From Crocinitomicaceae bacterium (GTDB lineage Bacteria > Bacteroidota > Bacteroidia > Flavobacteriales_D > Crocinitomicaceae), in the NCBI GenBank assembly GCA_017984635.1, contig JAGNZC010000026.1, forward strand, positions 1 to 38,061: a DNA stretch of 38,061 bases, read 5' to 3'. The notes beneath the pieces are model-generated. The model ran no database searches, was not told the DNA's origin, and worked only from the letters and a program-made list of their open reading frames with translations. The translations under genes were made by a program, and so were the position numbers. Positions 6,500-15,444 of the stretch are shown one piece after another (position 1 is the stretch's first letter; each line of letters opens with the position of its first letter).

Positions 6500-8383
6500 T
6501 TAAATAAACTCTGACAATTCAAGCCAGCGGTCGGTTTTATTTTCTAAATCGGATACAACTTCAGCTAAGCGGTTACCATTTTTCATGATTTGTTCGTTGC
6601 TGGCTGTTGCATCGCTCAATTGGTTGGCAAGGTCGATTTTCTCTTCTTCCAAGCGCTCCATGTCTTTTTCCAATTGTTTGAATTCTTCTTTTTCTTTGAA
6701 GCTTAACTTGCGTTTTTCTGGTGCTTTTTCAGATTGATTCGACAATTGAGTCACTTTCACTTCTTTGACAGGAGCAGCGTCTTTGTCTTGTTTTTCTTTT
6801 TTATAATCCGCAGCGGTTTGCTTTCTGTATTCCGTGTAATTCCCAATGATGTCTTTGATTGCACCTTCACCTTCAAAAACGAATAAATGATCAACCATTT
6901 TATCCATGAAATAACGGTCGTGAGATACCACAATCAAGCATCCTTCAAAGGTACGAAGGTAATCTTCCAACACGCTCATGACGAAGATATCTAAATCATT
7001 CGTTGGCTCATCTAAGATTAAAAAATTCGGATTTGACATTAAAACAGTCATCAATTTCAAGCGTCGCTTTTCTCCCCCACTTAATTTGTGCACAAAGTTG
7101 TAATGCATGTCGCGGTTGAACAAGAACTTTTCTAAAAACTGTGCTGCAGATAATTGTCTACCTTTTTCTAAGGGAATGAATTCGGCAATGTCGCGGATGA
7201 CATCAATTACTTTTTTGTCTTCATCCACTTTGATTAATTCCTGACTATAATAGCCAAAAACAACCGTTTCACCGGTCACTACTTTTCCACGATCAACCGC
7301 CTCACGCTCTTGAATCATGTTTAAAAAAGTAGATTTCCCTGTTCCATTGTTCCCAACAATTCCTAGGCGTTCTTTACGCTGAAAGTTATAGGAGAAATTA
7401 TCTAAAATGACTTTATCGCCGTATGATTTCCCGATTTTATGCAATTCCAAAATCTTAGAACCAAGACGTTCCATTTTTACTGGAATATCGATTTCATCTT
7501 CATCGATGCGTTGACTCGCTACTTTCTTAATGTCTTGAAAGGAATCTACACGTGCTTTTTGCTTCGTTCCACGCGCTTTCGGTTGACGACGAATCCAATC
7601 TAATTCTTTTTTAAAGGTATTACGTGCTTTGTCGATCGTAGAAGACAATTGTTCTTGTCGTTCTGCTTTTTTCTCCAAATAATACGAAAAATTCCCTTTG
7701 TATTTGTATAATGTTTTGTCTTCTAGTTCAAAAATGGTATCGCATACTACTTCCAGGAAATAACGGTCGTGCGTCACCATTAAAATAGTTGATTTCGACT
7801 TAGAAAGGTATTCTTCCAACCATTCAATCATGTCTAAATCCAAGTGATTCGTAGGCTCATCTAAAATTAAGAAATCCGCTTCAGCAATTAATACTTGTGC
7901 CAAGGCAACACGCTTCTTTTGTCCACCAGATAAACTTCCAATCAACAAATCCGTATTATCTAATTTCAACACGGAGAGAATTTGGTTGACTTTTACTTCA
8001 ATATCCCAAGCATTCAACTCTGTTAATTCTTCGTAACATTCATTAATCACCGCCTCGTTGCCTTCTCGCATTGCCTTGTTGTATTTTTTTACAACTTGTA
8101 ATTCTGGAAGATCGTGCGCAAAAACAGCTTCAAGAATGGTGTGCGTTTCATCTAGATTTTCACTTTGTTGCATGAAAGCGATACGAATGTCATTGCGATA
8201 AACAACACGACCTGAATCGTAATGTTCTAGGTCCATTAAACAACGCAGCAAGGTTGTTTTACCGTTCCCATTTTTAGCTACGATTGCTACTTTTTGACCA
8301 AGGTCGATTCCAAAATTTAAATCGGAAAAAATAATGCGATCACCAAACGATTTCGTAAGGTTTTCAACGGATAGATAATTCAT
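6500..8383 (-). CDS. uup: ABC-F family ATPase, Uup-like
   Basis: The 627-aa soluble protein has two ABC ATPase domains and no membrane segments, as in ABC-F proteins that act on the ribosome or, for Uup, also affect DNA and ribosome assembly. Domain 1: Walker A AKNGNGKTT (about 35-43, Ala in place of the first Gly), LSGGQKKR signature and Walker B LILDEPTNHLD. A linker rich in Arg/Lys follows. Domain 2: GNNGTGKST, LSGGEKRR, LILDEPTNDLD. The last 75 residues (KLSFKEKEEFKQLEKDMERLEEE...) form a coiled coil typical of the Uup C-terminal DNA-binding domain, which separates it from EttA. It starts 3 bp after the DUF4293 gene, so the two are probably co-transcribed. Confidence 0.9.
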   Translation of the reverse strand: MNYLSVENLTKSFGDRIIFSDLNFGIDLGQKVAIVAKNGNGKTTLLRCLMDLEHYDSGRVVYRNDIRIAFMQQSENLDETHTILEAVFAHDLPELQVVKKYNKAMREGNEAVINECYEELTELNAWDIEVKVNQILSVLKLDNTDLLIGSLSGGQKKRVALAQVLIAEADFLILDEPTNHLDLDMIEWLEEYLSKSKSTILMVTHDRYFLEVVCDTIFELEDKTLYKYKGNFSYYLEKKAERQEQLSSTIDKARNTFKKELDWIRRQPKARGTKQKARVDSFQDIKKVASQRIDEDEIDIPVKMERLGSKILELHKIGKSYGDKVILDNFSYNFQRKERLGIVGNNGTGKSTFLNMIQEREAVDRGKVVTGETVVFGYYSQELIKVDEDKKVIDVIRDIAEFIPLEKGRQLSAAQFLEKFLFNRDMHYNFVHKLSGGEKRRLKLMTVLMSNPNFLILDEPTNDLDIFVMSVLEDYLRTFEGCLIVVSHDRYFMDKMVDHLFVFEGEGAIKDIIGNYTEYRKQTAADYKKEKQDKDAAPVKEVKVTQLSNQSEKAPEKRKLSFKEKEEFKQLEKDMERLEEEKIDLANQLSDATASNEQIMKNGNRLAEVVSDLENKTDRWLELSEFI

Positions 8384-8386
8384 GAA

Positions 8387-8854
8387 TTAACGAAGGCGAT
8401 TCAGCGAATCAATTAAGTTTTTGTCTTTACGAACCGCTTTGATTCCTAAGAAAATAAATAAAAATGCAGATGCATGTACGAAGAACCCCATTTCCATATT
8501 GAAATCTGCAGGATTTGACGTTGTTTGTGTTTTGAAAAACGAATAAGCCGTTGCGAAAACCCAAATACTAGTAGCAACATTGATAAAAAATGCTCCCCAA
8601 GCTAACGATAGCTGACGTTTACGGTTTTTATACATGAAAATAGTCAAAAGTAAGACTACAATTTGTAGCGCAATTGGCGCCCAAAAAAGTTGTGGCTTTT
8701 CAACGAATACTTTTTGAGCTAAGTGATTTATTCCACAAGAAGTTACATCATATGCTTGATTGTTTACGTTAAACGTAAAATAGCTAGACGCGAAACTTAA
8801 AGACAGCAAAAGAGTTGCTGCAAAAAAATAAAGTGACTGAATTCGTTGTATCAT
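8387..8854 (-). CDS. DUF4293 membrane protein
   Basis: From the ATG at 8854 the protein is 155 aa, starting MIQRIQSLYFF, the hallmark N-terminus of DUF4293, a Bacteroidota-specific family of unknown function. Four hydrophobic segments are visible: residues about 7-26, 55-74, 80-104 and 116-134, with an extracytoplasmic loop containing one Cys between the first two. The open frame continues 92 codons upstream into the intergenic repeat, but that extension is a repeat translation and should be discarded. The gene sits just before uup; why the two are paired is unknown. Confidence 0.85.
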   Translation of the reverse strand: MIQRIQSLYFFAATLLLSLSFASSYFTFNVNNQAYDVTSCGINHLAQKVFVEKPQLFWAPIALQIVVLLLTIFMYKNRKRQLSLAWGAFFINVATSIWVFATAYSFFKTQTTSNPADFNMEMGFFVHASAFLFIFLGIKAVRKDKNLIDSLNRLR

Positions 8855-8956
8855 GTTGTTGAATTTTCGATGGTAAAAGTACGAAGAAAAAAGAAAGAGA
8901 GAAAATATATTGGGTATAGTTTTTACGTAAGCGCAAAAACATAATAAAAAATTTAT

Positions 8957-9013
8957 CTTGTTACTTTTTCTTGATAAAAAGTAACCAAAAATCAAGAAGT
9001 AACAAGCCGTTCG
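8957..9013 (+). repeat. Intergenic repeat copy B (compact)
   Basis: This copy has three mutually complementary arms: CTTGTTACTTTTTCTTGAT, then AAAAAGTAAC, then ATCAAGAAGTAACAAG. Arm 1 can pair with the middle arm (GTTACTTTTT/AAAAAGTAAC, 10 bp, 6-nt loop) or with arm 3 (near perfect), giving two exclusive hairpins. It matches the split copy at 2107-2214. Confidence 0.65.
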
Positions 9014-9023
9014 GGAAAAAACA

Positions 9024-9111
9024 CAGTTGCTGCTTTGCAACGATTGTAGGTGCAAAACTTCCTGCGTCGTTTTACAAACGCAAGCGCCAATCGTGCAACG
9101 AAACGCAACTG
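9024..9111. repeat. Long imperfect inverted repeat
   Basis: The left arm (9024-9046, beginning CAGTTGC and ending CAACGATTG) pairs with the right arm (9088-9111, CAATCGTGCAACG...GCAACTG). A smaller TGCGT/ACGCA stem sits in the loop. Together with copy B it fills most of the gene-free stretch 8855-9245 between DUF4293 and aroC. It looks like one longer non-coding repeat family; no transposase is present. Confidence 0.6.
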
Positions 9112-9245
9112 CTTTTTTTTGTTTCCTCACTTCTCAGTTGCTTCGGTGAATCGCACGTTGATTGTTTAGAAATTGCTTCGGGTGAAGAAAGATCGTACTT
9201 CGGTCTTAGATTTTTTTTTGATTTGTAAAAAGTAAGAATCAATAA

Positions 9246-10313
9246 TTATATGCGAGTCGCTTTATTTCTTAAATAAAAATCTAATACGACCATTGCTACC
9301 ATTGCTTCAACGATTGGAACGGCTCTTGGAACCACACATGCATCGTGTCGACCTTTTCCTGTTAACATTGTTTTTTCAAAGTTGGTAGTGATCGTTGGCT
9401 GTTGTTGCATAATGGTTGCAACAGGTTTAAAAGCAACGCGCACTTCAATCGGCATTCCATTCGAGATTCCGCCTTGAACACCTCCTGAATGATTCGTTTG
9501 GGTAGAACCATCTTCATTGAAAATATCGTTGTGTTGTGAACCCAACATTTCCACTGAACTGAAACCACTTCCAAATTCAACAGCCTTCACTGCATTGATC
9601 GAGAATAATGCTTTACCTAATTCTGAGTGCAATTTATCAAAAACGGGTTCTCCGAGTCCAACTGGTACACCTTTCACAATGCATTTCACACATCCGCCGA
9701 TTGTATCACCTTGTTCTTTTACAGCCTGTATTAATTGTTCCATTTCTGAAGAACATACAGGATCAGGACAACGCACCAACGATTGTTCAATTATTTTTGA
9801 GGAATAAAATTCTGTTTTTGCTAATTTAATCGCGCCAACTTGATCAACATACGTTGAAAATTCAACCCCTAATTCAGTTAGAATTTGTTGTGCAATTGAA
9901 CCAGCAACAACACGCGCAATTGTTTCTCTTGCGCTTGATCTTCCACCACCTCTGTGATCGCGAATACCATATTTTTGTTGGTATGTGAAATCCGCATGAG
10001 ATGGTCGCATCGCCATTTTCATGGTGTCATAATCTTCTGATTTTTGATCTGCGTTGCGAATGATAAATCCTATGGGAGCACCAGTTGTTTTTCCTTCAAA
10101 TATTCCAGATAAAACTTCAACTAAATCGCTTTCTTTTCTTGGGGAAACTAAGGCAGATTGTCCAGGTTTACGTTTGTCTAACGCTTCTTGAATAAGCTCA
10201 ATAGACAAAGTTATTCCTGCTGGTACACCATCTATAACGCCACCAATTGCACTTCCATGCGATTCTCCAAAAGAAGTTAATTTAAATATCGTTCCGTAAC
10301 TAGATCCTGCCAT
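9246..10313 (-). CDS. aroC: Chorismate synthase
   Basis: AroC removes phosphate from 5-enolpyruvylshikimate-3-phosphate to give chorismate, the last shikimate step; it needs reduced FMN. The 355-aa length is normal. Conserved blocks are the N-terminal [91 protein letters not shown] and [18 protein letters not shown]. The ATG at 10313 follows a perfect -7 box by only 4 bp, so the mRNA is probably near-leaderless. It is downstream of the T9SS esterase by 37 bp but appears to have its own promoter. No other aro gene is nearby. Confidence 0.97.
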   Translation of the reverse strand: MAGSSYGTIFKLTSFGESHGSAIGGVIDGVPAGITLSIELIQEALDKRKPGQSALVSPRKESDLVEVLSGIFEGKTTGAPIGFIIRNADQKSEDYDTMKMAMRPSHADFTYQQKYGIRDHRGGGRSSARETIARVVAGSIAQQILTELGVEFSTYVDQVGAIKLAKTEFYSSKIIEQSLVRCPDPVCSSEMEQLIQAVKEQGDTIGGCVKCIVKGVPVGLGEPVFDKLHSELGKALFSINAVKAVEFGSGFSSVEMLGSQHNDIFNEDGSTQTNHSGGVQGGISNGMPIEVRVAFKPVATIMQQQPTITTNFEKTMLTGKGRHDACVVPRAVPIVEAMVAMVVLDFYLRNKATRI

Positions 10314-10317
10314 GTGA

Positions 10318-10325
10318 CAAATGTA
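10318..10325 (-). promoter_or_regulatory. aroC -7 box, near-leaderless start
   Basis: Minus-strand TACATTTG matches TAnnTTTG and ends 4 bp before the aroC ATG. A clear -33 element is not visible. Confidence 0.5.
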
Positions 10326-10350
10326 AGTCTTTAATTCAAATTTAGTAACG

Positions 10351-11475
10351 TTATAATTTCACAAATTTGATTGAAACTGCTTGATTTCCTGTTTTTAATT
10401 GACAAAAATAAACACCAGATTTTAATCCTGAAATATTTACTTCCTTTGAACTTTGAGCTACGAAAGGCACTTTGTTTCCAGTAATGTCGAATAGCTCGAT
10501 GGATTCTAAGGCATTGAATCCGTCCATTTGAAAGATTTCTTCCACAGGGTTTGGGTACAAAGTAATTGGTGTTTGTTCAAGAGGTTCAACGGATAAGATT
10601 TTTCCATTTAAATCGTATTTTGAAAAAAAGCGCCAAATTTCTTTACATGCATTAAAATCTTGGTTCGTAACACCAATAACAAATGGAGAACCAGGCCACG
10701 TGTGTCCACCGCCAATCACTTTAAAATGCTCTACTTCCACCCCATTGTTTCCATTAGAATAAATAGAATGTTCAGCTGTTGAACCATCTGTTAAATTTGT
10801 ATTTGGAACTTGTGTCACAGTTGGTGTTACATCACAATTATTGAAATTGACCCAATACCTTAAAACTTTTGAAATAGAATCCATTGTATTGAATATTCCA
10901 TTGTAAGGAACTGTTGCATCTGCTGTTCCATGAATTTCAAGAACAGGCATTGGATGTTGTGGAGAACACGATAAACTTTGACTGTAATTCATCGAACCTG
11001 TCACTGAAGCAATCGCTGCAAATCGATTACTCAATGAACAAGCCAAACCATAACTCATAAAACCGCCATTTGACATGCCAGTTGAATAAATTCGATTTTG
11101 ATTGATGGAGTATTGACCTGATAACGTATCTATTAGGGCTTGTGTGAATCCTATATCGTCAACTGTTCCTCCCCAACCTGCATTCCAAAATGGCTGTCCA
11201 GACCCGTCATTTGTACCCATTGGATGAACGATAATGAAATTAGCTGTATCTGCAATCGGGCGAAAATTGGCATAATTCATTTGTTCAGAAGCATTACTTG
11301 TATAGCCATGAAAATTGAATACTAAAGGAACTGGCGTTCCACTTTGGTAGCTTGCAGGAACATATAAAATATAATCCCTCGTTAATCCACCATGTTGAAT
11401 AGATGCATTAATTGTTTGTTGGGAAAACAGACAATTTACAAACAGAACAAAAAATAATGTTGGTATTATTTTCAT
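10351..11475 (-). CDS. Secreted LpqC/PHB-depolymerase-like esterase with type-A T9SS sorting domain
   Basis: From the ATG at 11475 the protein is 374 aa. Residues 1-18 are a signal peptide ([18 protein letters not shown]). The catalytic part is an alpha/beta hydrolase of the polyhydroxybutyrate depolymerase/feruloyl esterase group: [13 protein letters not shown] oxyanion region, nucleophile GMSNGG near residue 135, [12 protein letters not shown] acid region and GGGHTWPG with the catalytic His. The last 75 residues ([15 protein letters not shown]...[14 protein letters not shown]...) are a type-A T9SS C-terminal domain, so the enzyme should cross the outer membrane by T9SS. Substrate unknown: PHB, feruloyl esters or chitin-linked acetyl groups are all possible. 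The frame extends 15 codons upstream across the terminator and promoter, which supports the later start. Confidence 0.85.
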   Translation of the reverse strand: MKIIPTLFFVLFVNCLFSQQTINASIQHGGLTRDYILYVPASYQSGTPVPLVFNFHGYTSNASEQMNYANFRPIADTANFIIVHPMGTNDGSGQPFWNAGWGGTVDDIGFTQALIDTLSGQYSINQNRIYSTGMSNGGFMSYGLACSLSNRFAAIASVTGSMNYSQSLSCSPQHPMPVLEIHGTADATVPYNGIFNTMDSISKVLRYWVNFNNCDVTPTVTQVPNTNLTDGSTAEHSIYSNGNNGVEVEHFKVIGGGHTWPGSPFVIGVTNQDFNACKEIWRFFSKYDLNGKILSVEPLEQTPITLYPNPVEEIFQMDGFNALESIELFDITGNKVPFVAQSSKEVNISGLKSGVYFCQLKTGNQAVSIKFVKL

Positions 11476-11490
11476 CGTTTTAATTTTAAT

Positions 11491-11498
11491 CAAAAATA
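11491..11498 (-). promoter_or_regulatory. Esterase -7 box overlapping the upstream terminator
   Basis: Minus-strand TATTTTTG matches TAnnTTTG. A TTG at 11518-11520 stands 19 bp upstream, the usual Bacteroidota spacing, and that TTG is inside the terminator hairpin. The -7 box is part of the terminator's T-tract. The ATG follows 15 bp later. Confidence 0.6.
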
Positions 11499-11527
11499 AA
11501 AAAACCGTTATCACTGACAACGGTTTT
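11494..11527 (-). terminator. Rho-independent terminator of the phosphoglucomutase gene
   Basis: On the minus strand AAAACCGTT and AACGGTTTT form a perfect 9-bp stem with a 9-nt loop (11501-11527), followed by TTTATTTTTG. It begins 6 bp after the stop codon of the mutase. Confidence 0.85.
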
Positions 11528-11533
11528 AAAGAT

Positions 11534-12943
11534 TTATTTACAGATTGTATCTTCTGTAGCTTTGAGAATATCTCTCACAATGGATAAATCTTCTGCTTCT
11601 GCATACGTTCTTAAAACTGGTTCTGTTCCAGAAGGACGAATCATGACCCAACGATCGTTATCAAAGAAATACTTGAATCCATCCGTTGTTTTGACCTCAT
11701 TTACTGAATATTTGCCAAATGATGTATAGTTATTTGCTTTACAATTTGCGATTATTTTTAGTTTTAACTCTTCTGTAATGTGTAAATCATTACGCTCAAA
11801 TTTGAAAGGACCAACGATTGCATACACTTCTTCGATTAATTCATCCAATGTTTTTCCAGATTTCGCCATGAATTCCCAGATGATTAATCCCATCCAAATA
11901 CCATCGCGTTCTGGAATGTGACCTTTCACTGCGATACCCCCAGACTCTTCTCCTCCAATCAAAACATCATCATTCACCATGATCGTTGCAATTTCTTTGA
12001 AGCCGATTTTAGTTGTAATCACTTCTAATCCGTAATGTTTACATAATTTTTCAACACGCGGAGTAACAGAAAACGCAATGACTACTTTACCCGTCATTTG
12101 TTTGTATTTCACCATGTAATGAATCAACAATAAAATAATGTGGTGCGAATCGATAAATTCACCTTTTCCATTGTATAATCCAATTCGATCGGCATCACCA
12201 TCTGTTGCTAAACCACAATCGATGTTACCGTTTTCTATAATAAATGCTTCTAGTCCTTTTAAGTTTTTAGCGATTGGTTCAGGTGCTTGACCATAAAATG
12301 ATGGATTGTGTTCGCAATGTAAAAAATGAGTAGCTGGCAACAAACGTTTTAATACGTTTTGACCTGCACCATACATCGCATCGTAGACTAAGTTTAAACC
12401 TGAATTTTTTATTGCATCTAAATCGAAATTAGCTTTCACATGCTCCACATAACGCGTTTCAATGTCTACAATTTCTACTTGACCAGCAGCAATCGCTCCA
12501 TCAATCGAAAGTGTTTTATAATCAACAGGGCAAGAATCTGGAATAATATCTTCTACCTCTTGAACATCTTCAGGTGCTAAAGGTCCACCGAAATATGCTT
12601 TCAATTTATAACCATTATAACTTGGTGGGTTGTGACTTGCTGTAATGATCACGCCGATTTCACATTTATATTGGAAAGCAGCTAAGGAAATCATTGGTGT
12701 AGAAACAAATCCTCTCGCCAATTTCACCTCAATTCCTTGAGACAAGAAAACACGAACAGCAGTATCAACAAACAATTCACCAGCAAAACGGCAATCGTGT
12801 CCAATAACTATTGACGGTTTTTCGTATTTATTTTTCAACCATGTAGCAGTCGCGTAACTTACACGAGCAACATTCTCAACAGTGAAATCGTCTGCGATGA
12901 TTGCTCTCCAACCGTCTGTACCAAATTTAATTTTATTTTTCAA
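11534..12943 (-). CDS. Phosphoglucomutase/phosphomannomutase family protein with TTG start
   Basis: The 469-aa enzyme is a complete alpha-D-phosphohexomutase that interconverts hexose 1- and 6-phosphates. Motifs: FGTDGWR (8-13), phosphoserine loop TASHNPPSYNG (Ser103), metal loop DGDADR (about 250), sugar-binding GEESGG (about 330) and phosphate-binding RPSGTEP near the C-terminus. The start codon is TTG at 12943: an in-frame TGA lies five codons upstream, no ATG lies between, and the N-terminus MKNKIKFGTDGWR matches the family. A perfect -7 box lies 16 bp before it. It is distinct from the glmM-like mutase at 1-816, and the motif order is closer to bacterial phosphoglucomutases. A strong terminator follows the stop. 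Confidence 0.9.
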   Translation of the reverse strand: MKNKIKFGTDGWRAIIADDFTVENVARVSYATATWLKNKYEKPSIVIGHDCRFAGELFVDTAVRVFLSQGIEVKLARGFVSTPMISLAAFQYKCEIGVIITASHNPPSYNGYKLKAYFGGPLAPEDVQEVEDIIPDSCPVDYKTLSIDGAIAAGQVEIVDIETRYVEHVKANFDLDAIKNSGLNLVYDAMYGAGQNVLKRLLPATHFLHCEHNPSFYGQAPEPIAKNLKGLEAFIIENGNIDCGLATDGDADRIGLYNGKGEFIDSHHIILLLIHYMVKYKQMTGKVVIAFSVTPRVEKLCKHYGLEVITTKIGFKEIATIMVNDDVLIGGEESGGIAVKGHIPERDGIWMGLIIWEFMAKSGKTLDELIEEVYAIVGPFKFERNDLHITEELKLKIIANCKANNYTSFGKYSVNEVKTTDGFKYFFDNDRWVMIRPSGTEPVLRTYAEAEDLSIVRDILKATEDTICK

Positions 12944-12959
12944 GCTTCTAATTTTTAGT

Positions 12960-12967
12960 CAAAGATA
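12960..12967 (-). promoter_or_regulatory. -7 box of the phosphoglucomutase gene
   Basis: Minus-strand TATCTTTG matches TAnnTTTG and lies 16 bp before the TTG start, supporting that start. Confidence 0.55.
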
Positions 12968-13071
12968 CAATTTCATTGAAATTTAGATCATCAATTCAGT
13001 AACTTTTAATCACCCATGAATTGTTAATTATCAATAAATAAAAAAAATCGTTAAATTCGTACAACAATACT

Positions 13072-15444
13072 ATGAAAAAACAACCAATGTATCGTTTGTA
13101 TTTATTTCTGTTATCGCTATTTATAAGTTGCACTGCAAGTATAAACTATGCTCAAACGTATACGTTTGCCAGTTTAGGAAATACTACTTCAATGCCAACA
13201 ACAGGTTGGAATTTAACAGGAAATGCATCCGTTGGAGATACACCTGGTGATGCAGACAATTTCACCAATGAATTAATTTTAACCAATGCCATTGGCAGTC
13301 AAAGTGGCGCAGTTTTTTACAATACCCCTATCAATTTAAGTGTTTGTACGAATTGGTCTGTTGAATATGATTTTAGAATTTTTGGTGGTTCAGCAGCAGA
13401 CGGTTTGGCTTTTTGTTTTATCAGCAATCCTCCAACAGGATTTGTATCAGGTGGTGGAGTTGGAATTCCACAATTTGCTGATGGTTTAAAGGTGGTAATA
13501 GATACTTGGAATAATTGTGGCGGTCCCAATCCAGCATTACAAATGATGAATGGTGTAGGTTATAACGAATGCGCACCAGCAATTGTTGCATTAGAAAACA
13601 CAACAGGAAATTTGAATTTTGTTCGTTCCAATGCATATCAACATGCTAAAATCACCTATTATAATGGAAACGTTAATTTTTACATTAACAATACGTTGTA
13701 TTTAACAGGTACATTACCTGTAAACTTCTCAGGATACATGGGCTTTACAGCAAGTACGGGAGGTGCAAACGATCAGCATTCCGTTAAAAATGTTGTAATA
13801 TATACAGATCAAGCAGCATCCAATGCAGGACCAAACGTTACAACTTGTGATGATGAGCCAGTTCAAATAGGAACAACGGCTAATCCTTCAAATGTCTATT
13901 CTTGGAGTCCAACAACGGGTGTTAGCAATCCTACAAGTGCAAATCCAACTGTAACCATTAACAATCCTGGTACAGCACCAATATTCGTTACCTATACCGT
14001 TTCCACATCATTAGCAAGTTCCCCAGGCATTTGTCCTACTACCGACGCGGTCGTTGTTAAAGTTAATCCTTCTAAATCCGGAAGTGCTAGTGTATTAGTA
14101 TGTGACACCAACTTTTATGTGTTTCATGGCGACACGCTTACCCTTTCAGGGAATTATAGTGACACATTAGCAACTTCTTTAGGTTGTGATTCCATTGTTA
14201 CTTTAAGTTTAACACTTGATTCCATTCCTTTTTTCAATATTGTGGATACATCCTATTGTATTGGGAATTCATACACTGTTCAACTGAACACAGCAATGGA
14301 TTATGTTTGGAACCCAAACATCCCAAGTAATGGCCAATTAAACCAGTACACTTTAACTTTAGGAAACACATCTAGTTACAGTATTACTGCAACAAACCCC
14401 AATGGTTGTGTTTACTCAGATAGCTTTCTATTGGTTGTTCATCCTTTACCTCAATTTACCCTTGTAGCTAGCGATCCCAGCCCTTGTTTTGGAGACAGTT
14501 TATTGCTAACTGCTCAACCTTCAACCTTCAGTTATGATTGGTCAGGAATTGATTTGATTGACACAGTAGGATCAAGTCAATACTTTGTGACTCAAAACTC
14601 TGGTATTTATTCTGTAGAAGCAATTGATTTAAATGGTTGTACTTCTTCAAATTCGACCACCATTAATGTTTTGCCATTACCTATTTTAAGTTTAAATCCT
14701 GACACTTCAATTATATGCTTAAAAGAATCTGTTACCTTAACGGCAAGTGGTGCTGATTTTTATCAATGGCCAATAACTGTTCCAACACTAACCAATGATT
14801 ATACCGCAATTGTACATCCAACCTCATCCACAACATATACATTAATCGGTACATCTATTGGAGGTTGCGTTGACAGTATTACTGCATTTGTACTTGTTCA
14901 TCCAAAACCACATGCAGATTTCAACGTAGATTTATCAACTTTAACTGCATTTACGCCAGATATAACTGTAGTAAACACATCTACGGGAGCTGTTTCTTAT
15001 GAATGGGATTTCGGAGATTTTTCACCAATTTCAACAGCTGAAAATCCAACTCATCATTATCCGGAAAATAAAGCAGCATTGTATCAAATAGAATTAATTG
15101 CTACGAATGAATTTGGATGTAAAGACACAGCATTCAATCATTTTGAGACGATGGAAATCGTTGTGTTTTACGTACCAACAGCATTCACACCAAATGGTGA
15201 TGAATTGAATCAAACATTTAAACCTGTTTTTGGTGATGGAATCGATAAAACGAATTTTAGATTTACCATTTACAATCGATGGGGAGAAGTTGTATTCGAA
15301 TCGTTAACAACAGATTTTGAATGGGATGGTACGTTTAATGGTCGTTTAGTTCCGTTTGGAACATATACGTATGAATTTTACTATAAATTACCAAATACCA
15401 GTGAACGTCATACATCCACTGGTAGTTTTACAATTATAAAATAA
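13072..15444 (+). CDS. Lectin-domain T9SS-exported surface protein (type-B sorting domain)
   Basis: The 790-aa product has a signal peptide (about 1-27). Residues about 28-245 form an L-type-lectin-like domain with the segments VEYDFRIFGGSAADGLAFCFI and VVIDTWNNCGG, suggesting carbohydrate binding. Ig-like segments with Cys pairs follow, then a PKD domain near 620-700 with SYEWDFGDFSP and a His/Tyr-rich end. The last 90 residues (VPTAFTPNGDELNQTF...FTIYNRWGEVVFES...) are the gliding-motility/type-B T9SS sorting domain. The protein is therefore probably an adhesin on the cell surface. A -7-like TAAATTCG lies about 12 bp before the ATG. It ends exactly where the convergent rocD stop codon begins. 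Confidence 0.85.
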   Translation: MKKQPMYRLYLFLLSLFISCTASINYAQTYTFASLGNTTSMPTTGWNLTGNASVGDTPGDADNFTNELILTNAIGSQSGAVFYNTPINLSVCTNWSVEYDFRIFGGSAADGLAFCFISNPPTGFVSGGGVGIPQFADGLKVVIDTWNNCGGPNPALQMMNGVGYNECAPAIVALENTTGNLNFVRSNAYQHAKITYYNGNVNFYINNTLYLTGTLPVNFSGYMGFTASTGGANDQHSVKNVVIYTDQAASNAGPNVTTCDDEPVQIGTTANPSNVYSWSPTTGVSNPTSANPTVTINNPGTAPIFVTYTVSTSLASSPGICPTTDAVVVKVNPSKSGSASVLVCDTNFYVFHGDTLTLSGNYSDTLATSLGCDSIVTLSLTLDSIPFFNIVDTSYCIGNSYTVQLNTAMDYVWNPNIPSNGQLNQYTLTLGNTSSYSITATNPNGCVYSDSFLLVVHPLPQFTLVASDPSPCFGDSLLLTAQPSTFSYDWSGIDLIDTVGSSQYFVTQNSGIYSVEAIDLNGCTSSNSTTINVLPLPILSLNPDTSIICLKESVTLTASGADFYQWPITVPTLTNDYTAIVHPTSSTTYTLIGTSIGGCVDSITAFVLVHPKPHADFNVDLSTLTAFTPDITVVNTSTGAVSYEWDFGDFSPISTAENPTHHYPENKAALYQIELIATNEFGCKDTAFNHFETMEIVVFYVPTAFTPNGDELNQTFKPVFGDGIDKTNFRFTIYNRWGEVVFESLTTDFEWDGTFNGRLVPFGTYTYEFYYKLPNTSERHTSTGSFTIIK

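Noticed and set aside
8855..9130. N-terminal extension of the DUF4293 frame
   Set aside because: The family begins at MIQRIQ (8854); the extension is translated repeat DNA.
8971..9228. 85-codon plus-strand ORF after DUF4293
   Set aside because: It lies wholly in the inverted-repeat region with no promoter or similarity.
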